From: Neopestalotiopsis rosae
Taxonomy: Eukaryota; Ascomycota; Sordariomycetes; Amphisphaeriales; Sporocadaceae
NCBI GenBank assembly: GCA_023078685.1
Contig: JALGAS010000006.1
Coordinates: 1,364,001-1,428,000, forward strand
Direction of reading: 5' to 3'
DNA length: 64,000 nt
Positions within the stretch are counted from its first letter, which is position 1; each line of letters opens with the position of its first letter. Below, in pieces: positions 12,172-22,778 of the stretch. The translations under genes were made by a program, and so were the position numbers. The notes below the pieces were generated by a model that had not been told where the DNA came from, searched no databases, and saw nothing but the letters and a program-made list of their open reading frames with translations.

Positions 12172-13791
12172 CTACGCAATGGCTTTGCCCTTCATCGTAT
12201 AGGTGGAAGGTCCCGCGATGACCTCAAATCCTTCCTCTGCCTCATTGACAAACCGCGGCGTTGAAGTCAAAGACCCTTCCTCCGCATCCTCGGCATCAAG
12301 ATACTCATCCTCATCACCATCCTCGTCTACTTCGTCGCATGCAACCCCATGGTGGTATTCAAGGGGTCCCCGCAGAATCTTGTCGACGGCCTCCTCAATC
12401 AGCAGTCCCATGGACCGCGTCCCGTCGGCGTCTCGGCGAACCATTTCCGCAATGGCCGCATCTTCTTCCCGGAGGAGCGCGATGCGCCTCTCGTTGATGT
12501 CTCGCAATTTGTTGAAGGCCCGTGTTTCCGCCTCCCTCTTGATCAGCTCCATGGAAATGAGCTTGTACCGGACTTCGTTTGCCATTGTCTCGAGCACCGA
12601 GGCGCGTTGCGTGTCTCGCAACATGGAGGCAGCGGCTGCAGCTTGCGCTACCATGTCCCTTACGTCGGAGCCTGTCAACTTGTTCCGATGCACTACGAAT
12701 CAAGCTTGTCAGCGGCTTCAGGGCCAGCGAGAGTGTCTTCCTGATTGATGTGATACTTTCTGAGCGTAGTGGACATTGCTTACCAGCGCTGTGGCGAATC
12801 TGAGCGACGGCCGCCAATACCGATTCCATGTCACTCTTGCCCCTGAGGTCCAGGGCTGCAGGAGGAATCTGTGGTTTTCCCAAGCGAATGTTAACGACCT
12901 TCTGTGTCCATTAAACAAAGAAGCATCAAGGAAGGAAGCGGTGCGAGTATCATCTCAATCCAGACCTGAAAGATACGGGGTATGTGACACGCAATATCAG
13001 GTATTTACCTTTTTCTCATGCTTGCGGATGAGACGTGCCCATTCGTTCAGCTCAATAGACATTGCACAATCGCATTGTTCTTGCTCAAGAACATCAGGTA
13101 ACCATTGTTGAGCAAAGTTGTAGAAACATTCCTCCAAGAGTGATTGTACTTCCGTGAGAAGTATGTGCTGAGCTTTGTAAGGCAGCCGGACAGGGTAAAG
13201 AGATGGAATTCTGTCCAAGACTGAGTGGCTCATCGTTTGGTGTCCCGTATTCCCTACTGCAACAGTCCTCTTTCAGTATACATCTTGACATACGGAGCAG
13301 GTCGTACTGTGAGCTGACGCCCCTGAACTTCATGTTCGGGGGTGCCCATTCCCCAATTGTTAATGGAACTCACCTTCATCGTGTGTCACCAACTCGATTG
13401 GTACGTCCAAGTCTCCGCTCCCATGGGCCTCTTCGTCGTGCTCTTCCGAGTCTGCAGCCCCATTTAACAAATGGCCACCAACACGTTGAAATATTTCGAG
13501 CTCAGGAAGTTCCTGCGACGGTTCTTGGACTATTGTTGACTGGAAAAGATCCGGAAACTCGATCCGGGCCATCTCATTAGACTCAAATATCCGTCTCTCC
13601 AGTAGACTGCGTGCAACCGCGACAATCTCACTCATATTCATATGAGCCAGCGAAGCGAGCGAGCTCATATGAATACATGTATGTATCTTCTTTTGTACGG
13701 CTTTTTTCTTGCGAAGCTGTGCATCGTTTCCGGAGAAGATGGACCGGCAAGCGAGATAGACCCGCCGGCTGTCGTCGATTGATGTTGCCAT
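12172..13791 (-). CDS. Coiled-coil fungal protein of unknown function (434 aa, 4 exons)
   Basis: Exons 13791-13374, 13256-13009, 12901-12784 and 12692-12172 join in frame to 434 residues. Exon 2 may begin three bases later (13253), which removes one residue. The N-terminal part is a helical stretch after MATSIDDSRRVYLACRSIF, then an acidic linker; the middle holds DRIPSLYPVRLPYKAQHILL and a WARLIRKHEKK basic helix; the C-terminal third is a long K/R/E-rich, probably coiled-coil helix, then an acidic tail (EDGDEDEYLDAEDAEEG). There is no signal peptide, membrane segment or catalytic motif that I recognise. Such a mix fits a scaffold or nuclear/cytoskeletal protein, but this is only inference. 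It runs toward the end of the ABC gene with 219 bases between the stops, so the two share a 3' region. Exon 1 contains a 12-base inverted repeat (13636-13674). Confidence 0.8.
13636..13674. repeat. Perfect 12-base inverted repeat inside coding exon
   Basis: ATTCATATGAGC at 13636-13647 and its exact reverse complement GCTCATATGAAT at 13663-13674, with a 15-base G/C-rich loop. On the coding strand this spells a repeated HMSS/HMNM segment of the 434-residue protein. A stable mRNA hairpin is possible. Confidence 0.8.
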
Positions 13792-14563
13792 TGGGAAATC
13801 CAGGAAAGCTTGATAACTATCGTGATTCGAGCTGATTTGATCAAGGGAAATGACGAGACTTGAAGCTGCGCTCCAAAGAGATTGCCTCTTTTATATTATT
13901 GCGTCATGAATGTGTGCCGGGAAATGGTAGGCCTCCAGCATCGTCCATTGCGCCACTCGATATAATAACAGTTGGAAAAGCAACGATTTTTGTTTTATGG
14001 GTACCGGTCTGCCGCTTACTCTGTTTGTAAACCGTCCTATGAGGAATTCGGAGCGTCGCTGCATGTGTTGGTCGTGCATATGAGCAGTGGAGAAGACCGG
14101 CTGCGTGTTGGGTGGCGGTGCAAGTAACGTGTGGAAAATGGAAAAACTATGCCAAGCCATCTACCACGGGCCGATAGAGAGAGGAATCGTGACCGGGACA
14201 GAGAAAGCTTTACGGATCTCGGGGTTATTAGCAGGGCAAGGTCAAAGTGATCTGGGCTGTAATCATCCACAACGATACTTTTTGGCCTGTAAAATCACCA
14301 ATGGATAATCATTGTTTCTCTGACATATCGCAGACGAGTATTGATATACTTTCACGACTGAGATCGTCAGCAACGTTTTGTAAAATGACTATAGAATAAA
14401 GCTATGCACAAGTAGACATGTGCTGGATTTTAGTTGAAGACCGTCTTGGTACCTCGTCGCAACAACCTGCCATGAATCCAAGACAGTCCATCGCTCTCCT
14501 CAGAGGATTGCAGCGCCAACCATCAAAGCATGAAGACCAGTATAGTATCTGTACCACAACACC
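13792..14563. other. Intergenic region upstream of coiled-coil gene, downstream of MFS gene
   Basis: Holds the promoter and 5' leader of the minus-strand coiled-coil gene and the 3' region of the MFS permease, both read leftward. Short open frames on either strand show no domain. Nothing else is seen. Confidence 0.55.
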
Positions 14564-16364
14564 TCAAAGGAAATTTCTGAATCCATAGCCCTCATTCTCC
14601 GACTCTGCTCGGCCAGACTTGGCTGGATCGAGTCCTCCAGCCCTAGCCTCGGCATCTCTCTTCTCAAACTTCTTGTTCTCATACGCCAACCAGGTCCTCA
14701 AAACCAAGGCAAGCAGTGCATTGAAGAACATGAAAGCTGCGCATATGCTCATGCCCTTGACGTAATATGGTTTCTCAGCTGCGGGGAAGACTCGAGTTCC
14801 CAAGAGGGGCCCGCATTGGCCAATGATGTTGAGGAGTGCTATGCCGGATCCTCTCTTCGAGTCACTGCCCTGGTTGTTGATTGTCCAGGGAAGAATATTG
14901 GCAATGGCTGGGAAGACACCAGCGGCCGCGAGGAAGACACCAAAGTAGCGCACGCCAACGCTCTTCACGGTGGCAAGCAGAACATAGCCGACGCCACCAA
15001 TGATGGAAAGGGTTATGATCATGTAACCACGCTGCCTTGTCTTGTCTGCAATGTATGTCGTGACGATGCAAATGATGAAGGCAAGGAAGTATGGCGGCGC
15101 AGTGAGGCCCTGGGCGTTGATGGACGAAAATCCCATACTAGTAAGAATGGTCGGCAGAAACACGGGCAGACTGCTAAAGGAGACGTTGCAGCTGAAGTAC
15201 ATCAAGGGCGGGATCCAGGTCTTGACATCAGCCAGAGCCGCAAAGACTTCTCTGAAGTTGACGTGCCCAACCCGGTCGGCGCCCTCAGTGCCAGTCTGCT
15301 GAATCGCTCGAGCTCGTGTAACCTGCTTCTCTTCTTCGGTAAGGAATTTGGCCTTTTCAGGAGAGTCTGGCATAAAGAAGAAGGCAACAAAGGCCAGGCA
15401 AATAGATGGAATACCCTCCACAAGGAATAGAAGTCTCCAGTTTGCAATAGCTGGGTGGCCCGAAGTAATACCATAGGCAAGCGCACCAGCAAACGTTGTA
15501 GCGAGCGGAGCTGCTGAAAGGAAGATGCCGCAGCGAAATCCAAGCTCGTGCCGCTTGTAGAAGAAACTGAGCAGGTAGGGAATACCAGGGCCATAACCGG
15601 CCTCTGACGCAGCCAGAAAGAAGCGACAGACCATGAGACCTTGCCAGTTGAATGCGGCGGCTTGAAGAGTTGATGCCAGACCCCTAGAATACGTCAGCGA
15701 ACGAGGAACCCAAGTCTCAACCAGGGCTAGCTTACCACACGAGCACACAGCAAAAGGCCCAGATATGGCTAGAGAGAAGACGAGTGTTAGCTAGCCAGCC
15801 CGCAGGTTATTTGTGTCACAAAATAGACAGATCCCTTACGGTGGTATCAACTTCCACATGAGTGCAAGCCACTCAAAAACGACTGTAAGTGCAAGTCAGT
15901 AACTGATGCGAGTTTCTTGTGATAGAAACCGGGATTCTTACTGTACGGGATATAGAAAATTGTCAGCAGCCACTGTGAATGGTGATTGTCAGCCTTGACT
16001 TTTGCGATTCTCTTGTTCTTTTGTAGGCCGTACCTGATACTGGGCATCGTCAAAGCCCAGAGCTTCGTTCATGCCGGCTGTCTCTGCGTTTCCTATGTTT
16101 GACCTGTCGAGGAAGGCGACGAGGTCTGCGTGTTTCGTCCATTAGTCTCCTTCGCCTGCTTAGTGTCCAAGAATTGTACCTACAAAGAGCTGTGACCAGC
16201 GGAATGAGGGCGCGATCCATTTTGCGCAGTACGCGCTTCTCCATGACCAGGTCAATGACATTGTCGTATGGTTCCTCAGTCTTGTGGCTGATAACGCCGC
16301 CGAGACCGCCCATTTCGTGGTTCTCCGCATGAGGCGGCGCGGCTTCGATCTTATTGTCAGCCAT
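14564..16364 (-). CDS. MFS permease, Dal5/anion-cation symporter family (499 aa, 6 exons)
   Basis: Exons 16364-16184, 16125-16034, 15972-15942, 15882-15840, 15768-15736 and 15683-14564 join in frame to 499 residues. The joined first exons give the family hallmark LDRSNIGNA at the end of helix 1. Later come GLMVCRFFLAASEAGYGPG (helix 4-5 motif), the large cytosolic loop after MPDSPEKAKFLTEEEK, and a second six-helix half ending YENKKFEKRDAEA. This is the proton-coupled importer family that carries allantoate, nicotinate, pantothenate, biotin and similar carboxylates across the plasma membrane; the substrate cannot be read from sequence. Several exons are only 31-92 nt, usual in this family. 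The cytosolic N-terminus (MADNKIEAAP...) is short and acidic. The start is the first ATG in frame after an AATAACG tandem repeat in the promoter. Confidence 0.94.
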
Positions 16365-18318
16365 GTTGCCTTGCAGAAATCGGTGTGCTGAACCGATATG
16401 ATCGGCTACAATAACGAATAACGAATAACGAATAACGCTACTGGGCGACGCAACAAACGCAGTCAAATCGCGATTAACAATACGAGGTAAAAGATGAACC
16501 GGCCAAGTTGTCCCCAAACTGCGGTGACTCGGTCGAAAAGAAGCTGCCGTAAAGGCGGGACGTCTTATATACGTGCTGCTAGTGGTCAAGGACGGCAGGC
16601 TCGGCCACAAATGAGGAGGCGGCGACCTTTCTCCGTCCCCCACGATACCGAAATGGCCAGCAAGTTACCTAGCATGTGGATTCATTCGTCAGTCAGCGAC
16701 ATGGTGGGCACGGGAGGGAAAGAAACCGTTCATAAACAAGCTTTACAAGCTTTCGGTGGGATGCAGCAACTGTCACTAGCACTGAAAGCCTTCAAATAGG
16801 TACCGCACGTTAATGATTTACAGGGCACCGCTTGGCGCTATACCGGCGCTATGGTGGGCCTTGTCCCTCTCCAGAACCACCAGGCCGGGGTATTGCGGGG
16901 AGGTCCTTGGCCTCCCCGGGAATAGGAAGCACAGCGGTGCCAAGAGAACCCACAAGTGCTGACAGGGCCAGTGACTAGAAGAAACAAATCTTGCTGACCG
17001 ATCTCGGTATCAGTATTTTATTTATTTTATCTTCACGGGAAAGCAAATAGGTTTCATGAAAGGTTCTGATACTGCTTCTCGTCGGAGCTCAGCAGAAAGT
17101 GTCTTTCTGATCGGGAAATGCAGTACCCAATTTACACACAGTACACTCATGTACGTGAGGTAGGTGGGTGATACAAGCCTGCAGATGCGTACATATGTTA
17201 TCTTGCTGGCCGCGTCACGATGCCACCCAGTCTCCTCAACACAATTAGTAATGACGAATCGATTTCCACATCGGCTTTGTGGGCACTCATTGCGAAGAGT
17301 CATAAATGCTTGCGGAGCCTCACCAAGATGGAGTCCAGAAGTCCTGCTGCATTGACAGTCTGCCATGAGTCTGCCCCATCCAAGACAGCGCTTGTGCTCT
17401 GCTGGGGAAGGGTCTTGAGGGGGCAATTTGGAGTTTCTCCGCGAATATTGTAGCGGAGTTAAGCTCCATATAATAGAACGGGGCTCTGGGGGCTTTATCA
17501 CGAGGAGACAAACATACGTGCTTTCTAGAGTCATCTATTCGTCACTTGAGAAAGGACCGAGTATGCTGGCGGGTGTGCACTCTAGGGCAATTGATAAGGC
17601 TCGCGAAGTAGGCGACCAAAATTCCAAGGCATCTCGGCGAAATGATTGTAAACAGCAGACAAGCGAGTCGCAAGCTCGGCTGGGACGTGGATGACGCACT
17701 TGCTGATAAAGACGTGGCGACTAGAGGTTTGGCTGGTAAAGGGAATGGGAGGGCTGAAAGGTTCTACCCGCTTGTAAGGAGTATTTTCCAATAATTAGAT
17801 CCCAGGGAACTGCAAGATATACAACAATTCCAGAAAGGGCACAAAACGAGACAAAAGGGAATAACGGTTAGAGTGTAATATGGTATACTACCCTGCTTGC
17901 CAAGCCGCTGGCCAAGCTGCCACCTGCCAATGCGTGGTTGCTGTTTGAATGGGCTTTTTACTTAATTTCTAGGCTGCTAGGGTATGATGGTGGGGCAGAT
18001 TTCAAGGCCATTAAGCCGCGAGACCTTGGTGTAGCCTAGCCACGTGACCGCGTTCCTCAAGTTCGCGTCTCACTGTCGCCTCCTCGACGCGCTTTGGGGG
18101 GTAACTTTAGGCTTTGGGGGCGGCTTCGAAAACAAATTCCATCATCCCGCTCCAGGTCACGAGTTTCTCGCAAGGCAACAACCGACTGCCGTTGATTAGC
18201 CAACAATTTGTTTTGCAATTCGACCATTCTGCTGAACCCTCTTCGCCCTCGGATATTTCGTCAGGCATCTTTCCAGACTTTTCTTTTCCATCGCAGCAAT
18301 ATCTCGTAGCAAACCATC
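16365..18318. other. Divergent promoter region between MFS permease and BRCT-protein genes
   Basis: Two kilobases between divergently read genes. It contains the AATAACG tandem repeat next to the permease, a G/C-rich imperfect inverted repeat at 16897-16917 (GGGGAGG...CCTCCCC), and a C/T-rich leader just before the BRCT-protein start (18240-18318). Open frames inside are short and lack domains. No RNA gene was recognised. Confidence 0.55.
16410..16437. repeat. Tandem repeat (AATAACG) x4
   Basis: Four exact copies of the seven-base unit AATAACG, end to end, 46 bases upstream of the MFS permease start. A slippage-prone minisatellite in the presumed 5' leader or core promoter; copy number may vary among strains. 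Confidence 0.9.
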
Positions 18319-21094
18319 ATGGCGCACCCGGGCGCCGCCGATGCTGATCGGCTGTTTAGCTCCTGCGTATTCTCTTTTGTCGAGAGTCGCGACCTCCCTG
18401 AAAATCTAATCCAAGAGGTTTGTAATTTCATTTGTTTGATCGTCACATCTTCGATCTCATACTGATTCAATCTCTCAAAAACAGCTTTCCAGTCAGGTTA
18501 CCAAATATGGAGGAGAGGTCATTGACGCGAGACGCGACAAGTCGCTGCATCTCGAAAAGCTCACCCACATAGTCGCAAACACGAGCGATTTCCCACAGCA
18601 TACCGAAGCATCGGCCATGATGATTCCCGTCGTCAGATCAACATGGATATCGTCATCGCTTGCTCGAAATAAGCTTGTCCAGGTCCGCCCATTTTCTCCC
18701 GATCCGAGAATGCTCTTTAGCGATATCGTCCTTAGTGTCGCCGACGATGTGCCCCCCACGGACAAGGAATCAATAATTGGCTGTTGCATGGCTTTGGGAG
18801 CCCAAGACTCCGAGAACATTACAAAATTGGTCACACATGTCTGTGCCATGGACATGGAGAATGAGAAATGTCGCATCGTTCAGCAAAAGAACCTCAAGTG
18901 CAAGATTGTGCTACCGCATTGGTGAGACTGCCCGCAAACTAATCGTACATCCGCATCAGTTGCTAATGACAATTCAAGGTTCGATGACTGCTTTAGACTC
19001 GGTAAAAGAATTGACGAAGGGCCATACATGCTGCCGAATCCAGAAGTCTTCGCTGCAAAGCCAGACGATGAAGTACCAGTACCCGCTAGCCAACACCTCG
19101 AGGGTGCTACGTCGGCCCGACCACAGTGGATGCCCATCCCCCCAGACTCCGACTGTGTACGGCCCAAATTGACCGTTTTCGAGGACAAGACTATTATGCT
19201 GTCTTGGGATTTAGCAATATCGCCTCGATTAAAGAATATCGTCCAGGGACTTATTGAAAGTGGCGGCGGCAAGGTCACAGATGAAGTGAGCGACTGCGAC
19301 TATTTCGTATGCCAATTCCGCGACGGAGAGCAATATGTGAAGGCGTCAAAACAGGGGAAGGATGTCGGCAATTTGTCCTGGCTCTATCATCTCATCACGC
19401 ATAATACTTGGACCTCTCCAATGCGCCGCCTGCTACATTATCCTGTCCCAAGAAATGGCATATCCGGATTCAAGGACCTGAGAATTACAGTCTCCAACTA
19501 CGGTGGAGAAGCCCGCATTTATCTCGAGAACCTGATCACTGCTGCTGGTGCAACGTACACCAAAACAATGAAGGCGGACAACACACATTTAATCACGGCC
19601 AGAAACAACAGCGAGAAATGCGAGGCCGCTCGTGACTGGAACATTAATATGACCAATCACTTGTGGATCGAAGAAAGCTATGCCAAGTGTGAGATGCAAA
19701 GCTTGACAATCGAGAAATACACTCATTTCCCGCCTCGAACCAACCTGGGTGAGGTTATTGGCCAGACACCCCTCGATGAATCGCGGCTTCGGGCCATGTT
19801 TTACCCTGGTGAACCGGAGAAGCTCAGCCCAGCAACTACACGTAAACGGAAGATCCTGGATATGGCCAAAGAGAATGCAAACTCAGATGGTCCTTTGGAA
19901 GGAGTAGTCGTTGGCCGTCAAGCTCGCAAGGAATTCGACGTAATGAAGGATACCGAGGAGGAGTATGCCAGAAAGACTACCGACGAGTTTGGGATCCCTG
20001 CGCCGGCAAAGCGTCGCGCGGTCGAGGTCCAAACACCTGCACGCAGTCGTCACGTGCTCACTGGCAAGGAGAATGAGACGCCGTCAACCGTTTCTACTGG
20101 CAGTCGGAGTGCTAAGGCCAAGGCACAACAGCGACTTTCAGAAATTGCTCCCGATGTGGCACTCTACGACAAGGAGAAGAAGCGCGGACTCAAGGATGGC
20201 GTATGGGGCGGAAAGAGAGCCGCGGATTACATTGACCGAGAGCACCTCAATCGTCGGAGCGCTTCTAGTCCAACTGCTGACGAGGGCGAAGCAGTCCCTG
20301 TCAGGACCAAGCGCGGCGCAAAGAAGGGCGCCAAGCCTGGTTTGCCAGAGATCGAGGCAAAGGTGATCTTGACTGGGTTCAAGAGATGGGTCAACGACAA
20401 GTTTAAGGAAGATGCTGATCGGGTAAGTTCAATATGTTGTGTTCTTGGTAGCCAGGATTCTAATCTGTTCGTATAGAAAAAGCTCCGCGATCTCGGGATC
20501 CAAGTCGTTTCCGACGGCAGCCAGGTTGACTATCTAGTGGCGCCACAGGTTGTACGAACAGTCAAGTTCCTTCGAAATCTGTCCAAGGGAGCCAAGGTAC
20601 TGTCGTCTGAATGGATTGAGCAATGCTTGGACACTGGAGAAGTGCCGCCACCCGAGGACTATCTTCTTCAAGATAAGGAGAATGAGAAGAAGTTTGGGTT
20701 CAAGCTTGAGACCTCGGTCGAACGAGCAATCAAGAACAAGGGAAAGCTCTTGTGGAATGTTCCGATATACTGCACATCGACGATCAAGAACGGTACCGAC
20801 AGCTACAAGGCAATTGCGGATGCAAATGGCGCCATTTTCTTGGTGTATGCTGCAAGAAGCGGTACAACAATTAAGCCAACGAATCCAGAAGATGACGAAG
20901 GAGGACCGGAGCCGGTGTATTTGCTGAGCACTGCAACGCCGGATGAAAAGAAGCTGTGGCCAAGGTTTGAAGCCATGGCTCGCGCCGGCAATATGGAGCC
21001 CAGGGTTGTCGCTTCGGATTGGCTGCTTGATGTGGTGATGAAGCAGGAGCTGGCTTTTGACAAGAAGTATCTCGTGTCGAACTTCTTTAGCTAG
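18319..21094 (+). CDS. RTT107: Rtt107/Brc1-like BRCT-repeat DNA-repair scaffold (865 aa, 4 exons)
   Basis: Exons 18319-18417, 18485-18921, 18979-20422 and 20477-21094 join in frame to 865 residues. Six BRCT-like units can be followed: about 10-100 (conserved Trp W87 in VRSTWISSSLARNK), 105-200 (LPHWFDDCFRLGKRI), 235-330 (LSWLYHLI), 335-415 (NHLWIEESYAKCE), then a basic disordered linker of about 220 residues, then a C-terminal pair at about 645-735 (LSSEWIEQCLDTGE) and 755-865. Four plus two BRCTs is the layout of budding-yeast Rtt107/Esc4 and fission-yeast Brc1, nuclear scaffolds whose C-terminal pair binds gamma-H2A and whose N-terminal set recruits Slx4 and Smc5/6 during replication stress. 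The linker contains Lys-rich runs (KEKKRGLKDGVWGGKR) and several S/TP sites that could be phosphorylated. It converges on VPS25 with 231 bases between stops. Confidence 0.9.
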
Positions 21095-21325
21095 TCTAGC
21101 TTGGTGGTGTGTGGTTTTGCTTTGTCGAGCACGGCGTACGGTGTTTTCTTCGTGGGCTTCCCCCACGAAACGGCATGAAAACTGGTCGTCTCTCCTGTGC
21201 CTGGCGGTTCCGTAGCTGCATTACTGTAAATAATGGCAACGAAGTATATGTTTACAAGTCCATCTCTTGTAGTCCAAGCAAAGTCATTTTGCTTCTAATC
21301 AATTTCATGATGATTGCGCCAAAGA

Positions 21326-21931
21326 TCAAAAGAACTTGACACCCTGCTCATCGCCGTGCCCAAATATCTGTGCCTTGCCCCTCTTAACCAATACCTGCAA
21401 GGCCTTTTGAAGAATCTCCTGGTCGAGGCCGCGGATATCGGTGCCCACCGTGGCCTCGCCCTCGGTTAATTCCCACAGCGTGAGCACGGCGTTCTTCTGC
21501 CCCGTGGCATCGGCCCAGTCCTCGAGCTCGCGGGCCCACTCGTCGGGGGTGCGCCAGTAGAGATAGACGATGTCGGAGTCCTTTGAGCTCCCGATCCACT
21601 CGGCGCGCCCCTCCTGGCGCATGAACTCGAGGAGCTCGCGGGCGTCGGCGAGGCTGAGGCGGCGGCGCAGCCCTTGGTTGTGGAACAGGTCCTCGGCCTG
21701 CGGGGACGAGAGCGACAGCTTGAAGAGGCGGTGGTGCCGGCCGTAGGCCTGGACGAGCGAGGACCACTTCTCCAGCTGCGAGCGGTGCGTCGTCGTGTTG
21801 ACCTGCCGCGTGAAGAAGGGCGGGAAGTGGTACTCGCGCGGGAACTCGAAGGCCGGGGCGTCGGAGGAGGAGGCTCCTGTGGTCGTCGGGCCTGGTGTCG
21901 AGGAGGACGAGTAGGGATCGAGCGTCGTCAT
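21326..21931 (-). CDS. VPS25: ESCRT-II subunit Vps25 (201 aa, single exon)
   Basis: One uninterrupted frame of 201 codons. After a Ser/Thr/Pro-rich leader (residues 1-28) comes EFPREYHFPPFFTRQVN, the PPF-containing start typical of Vps25, then two winged-helix domains: about 35-125 (LEKWSSLVQAYGRHHRLFKL) and 128-201 (NAVLTLWELTEGE... ending IFGHGDEQGVKFF). Two Vps25 copies with Vps22 and Vps36 form ESCRT-II, which sorts ubiquitinated membrane cargo into multivesicular endosomes and recruits ESCRT-III through Vps20. Length is that of yeast Vps25 (about 200). Very high G/C at third positions also creates long antisense frames, which are shadows. The only unusual point is the longer low-complexity N-terminus. 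Confidence 0.95.
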   Translation of the reverse strand: MTTLDPYSSSSTPGPTTTGASSSDAPAFEFPREYHFPPFFTRQVNTTTHRSQLEKWSSLVQAYGRHHRLFKLSLSSPQAEDLFHNQGLRRRLSLADARELLEFMRQEGRAEWIGSSKDSDIVYLYWRTPDEWARELEDWADATGQKNAVLTLWELTEGEATVGTDIRGLDQEILQKALQVLVKRGKAQIFGHGDEQGVKFF

Positions 21932-22778
21932 GATTGTGTTTCGTATGTATGCTGGCGGTGAGATTCTGTAGTAGACTGCTTCCTTGGAGGTGGGAGAGTG
22001 TCTTCGGGTGATATGTCTTATGTGGTCACTTGTATGGTCATTTGCGCATCAACGTATGTAGTTCATTAGCAAGGTACGTATATTGCATTTGGAGCATGTA
22101 GTGTAATGAGATAAGTTTAGGCGCAAACAAAGGAAGCTTCGTTGGGTCATGCATAGTACGTACCAGTCAGTAGCTGTTGTGGGGGGCGGGGGACATGGCG
22201 GGGATGAACTGAACATGCCTTACCTTCAATGTTTGAAGTTGGGGCCTGCCGTTACAGGGATTCCAGACTAGACAACCGTCACATATATTTGGAGTAGACC
22301 TCCTTGCTTTACCCATCTTGAGGTTTTTTTTCTTCTTTTCTGTCATCGTATAATCGAGTGTCCAGTCGATCTGGGCAGATGAGACATGCTCATCTCCATC
22401 CCTTCACACGCATATAACAGTCAAGTACAGTGTTATCACTGCCACATTATAAGCAGATTTCAGAATCATCTTGTGTCAATAAAAACAACAGTGTTTTCCA
22501 TGTCCACCAGATATAAACAAGACCGAAGCCGTTCGGTATTATATATAAGCATCTTCATGCAGAGCCGTCTCAATCGTGCGTTATCATCAAAAGGTATCTC
22601 ATCGTAAGCCCCGAAAGTACCCGAGCATGCAAAACATCCAAAAAAACGCCGAGGGTTCGAAAAATAGAACCTGCCGCTTCGCTCGTAGAGACATGACAGA
22701 AACGACAACATATGACCAACAAGCATCCCAGCCTTCTAGGGGTATTTTCTTCAAAGCAGTAGTGGGCGGTTCGTGCTC
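21932..22778. other. Intergenic region between VPS25 promoter and NDC80 3' end
   Basis: Promoter of VPS25 (left) and 3' region of NDC80 (right), both genes on the minus strand. A G-rich block lies at about 22178-22205. The rest is A/T-rich, with no reading frame that I can support. Confidence 0.55.

Noticed and set aside
14816..15430. A 204-codon + strand frame inside the MFS permease locus
   Set aside because: Antisense shadow of the permease coding exon; no domain.
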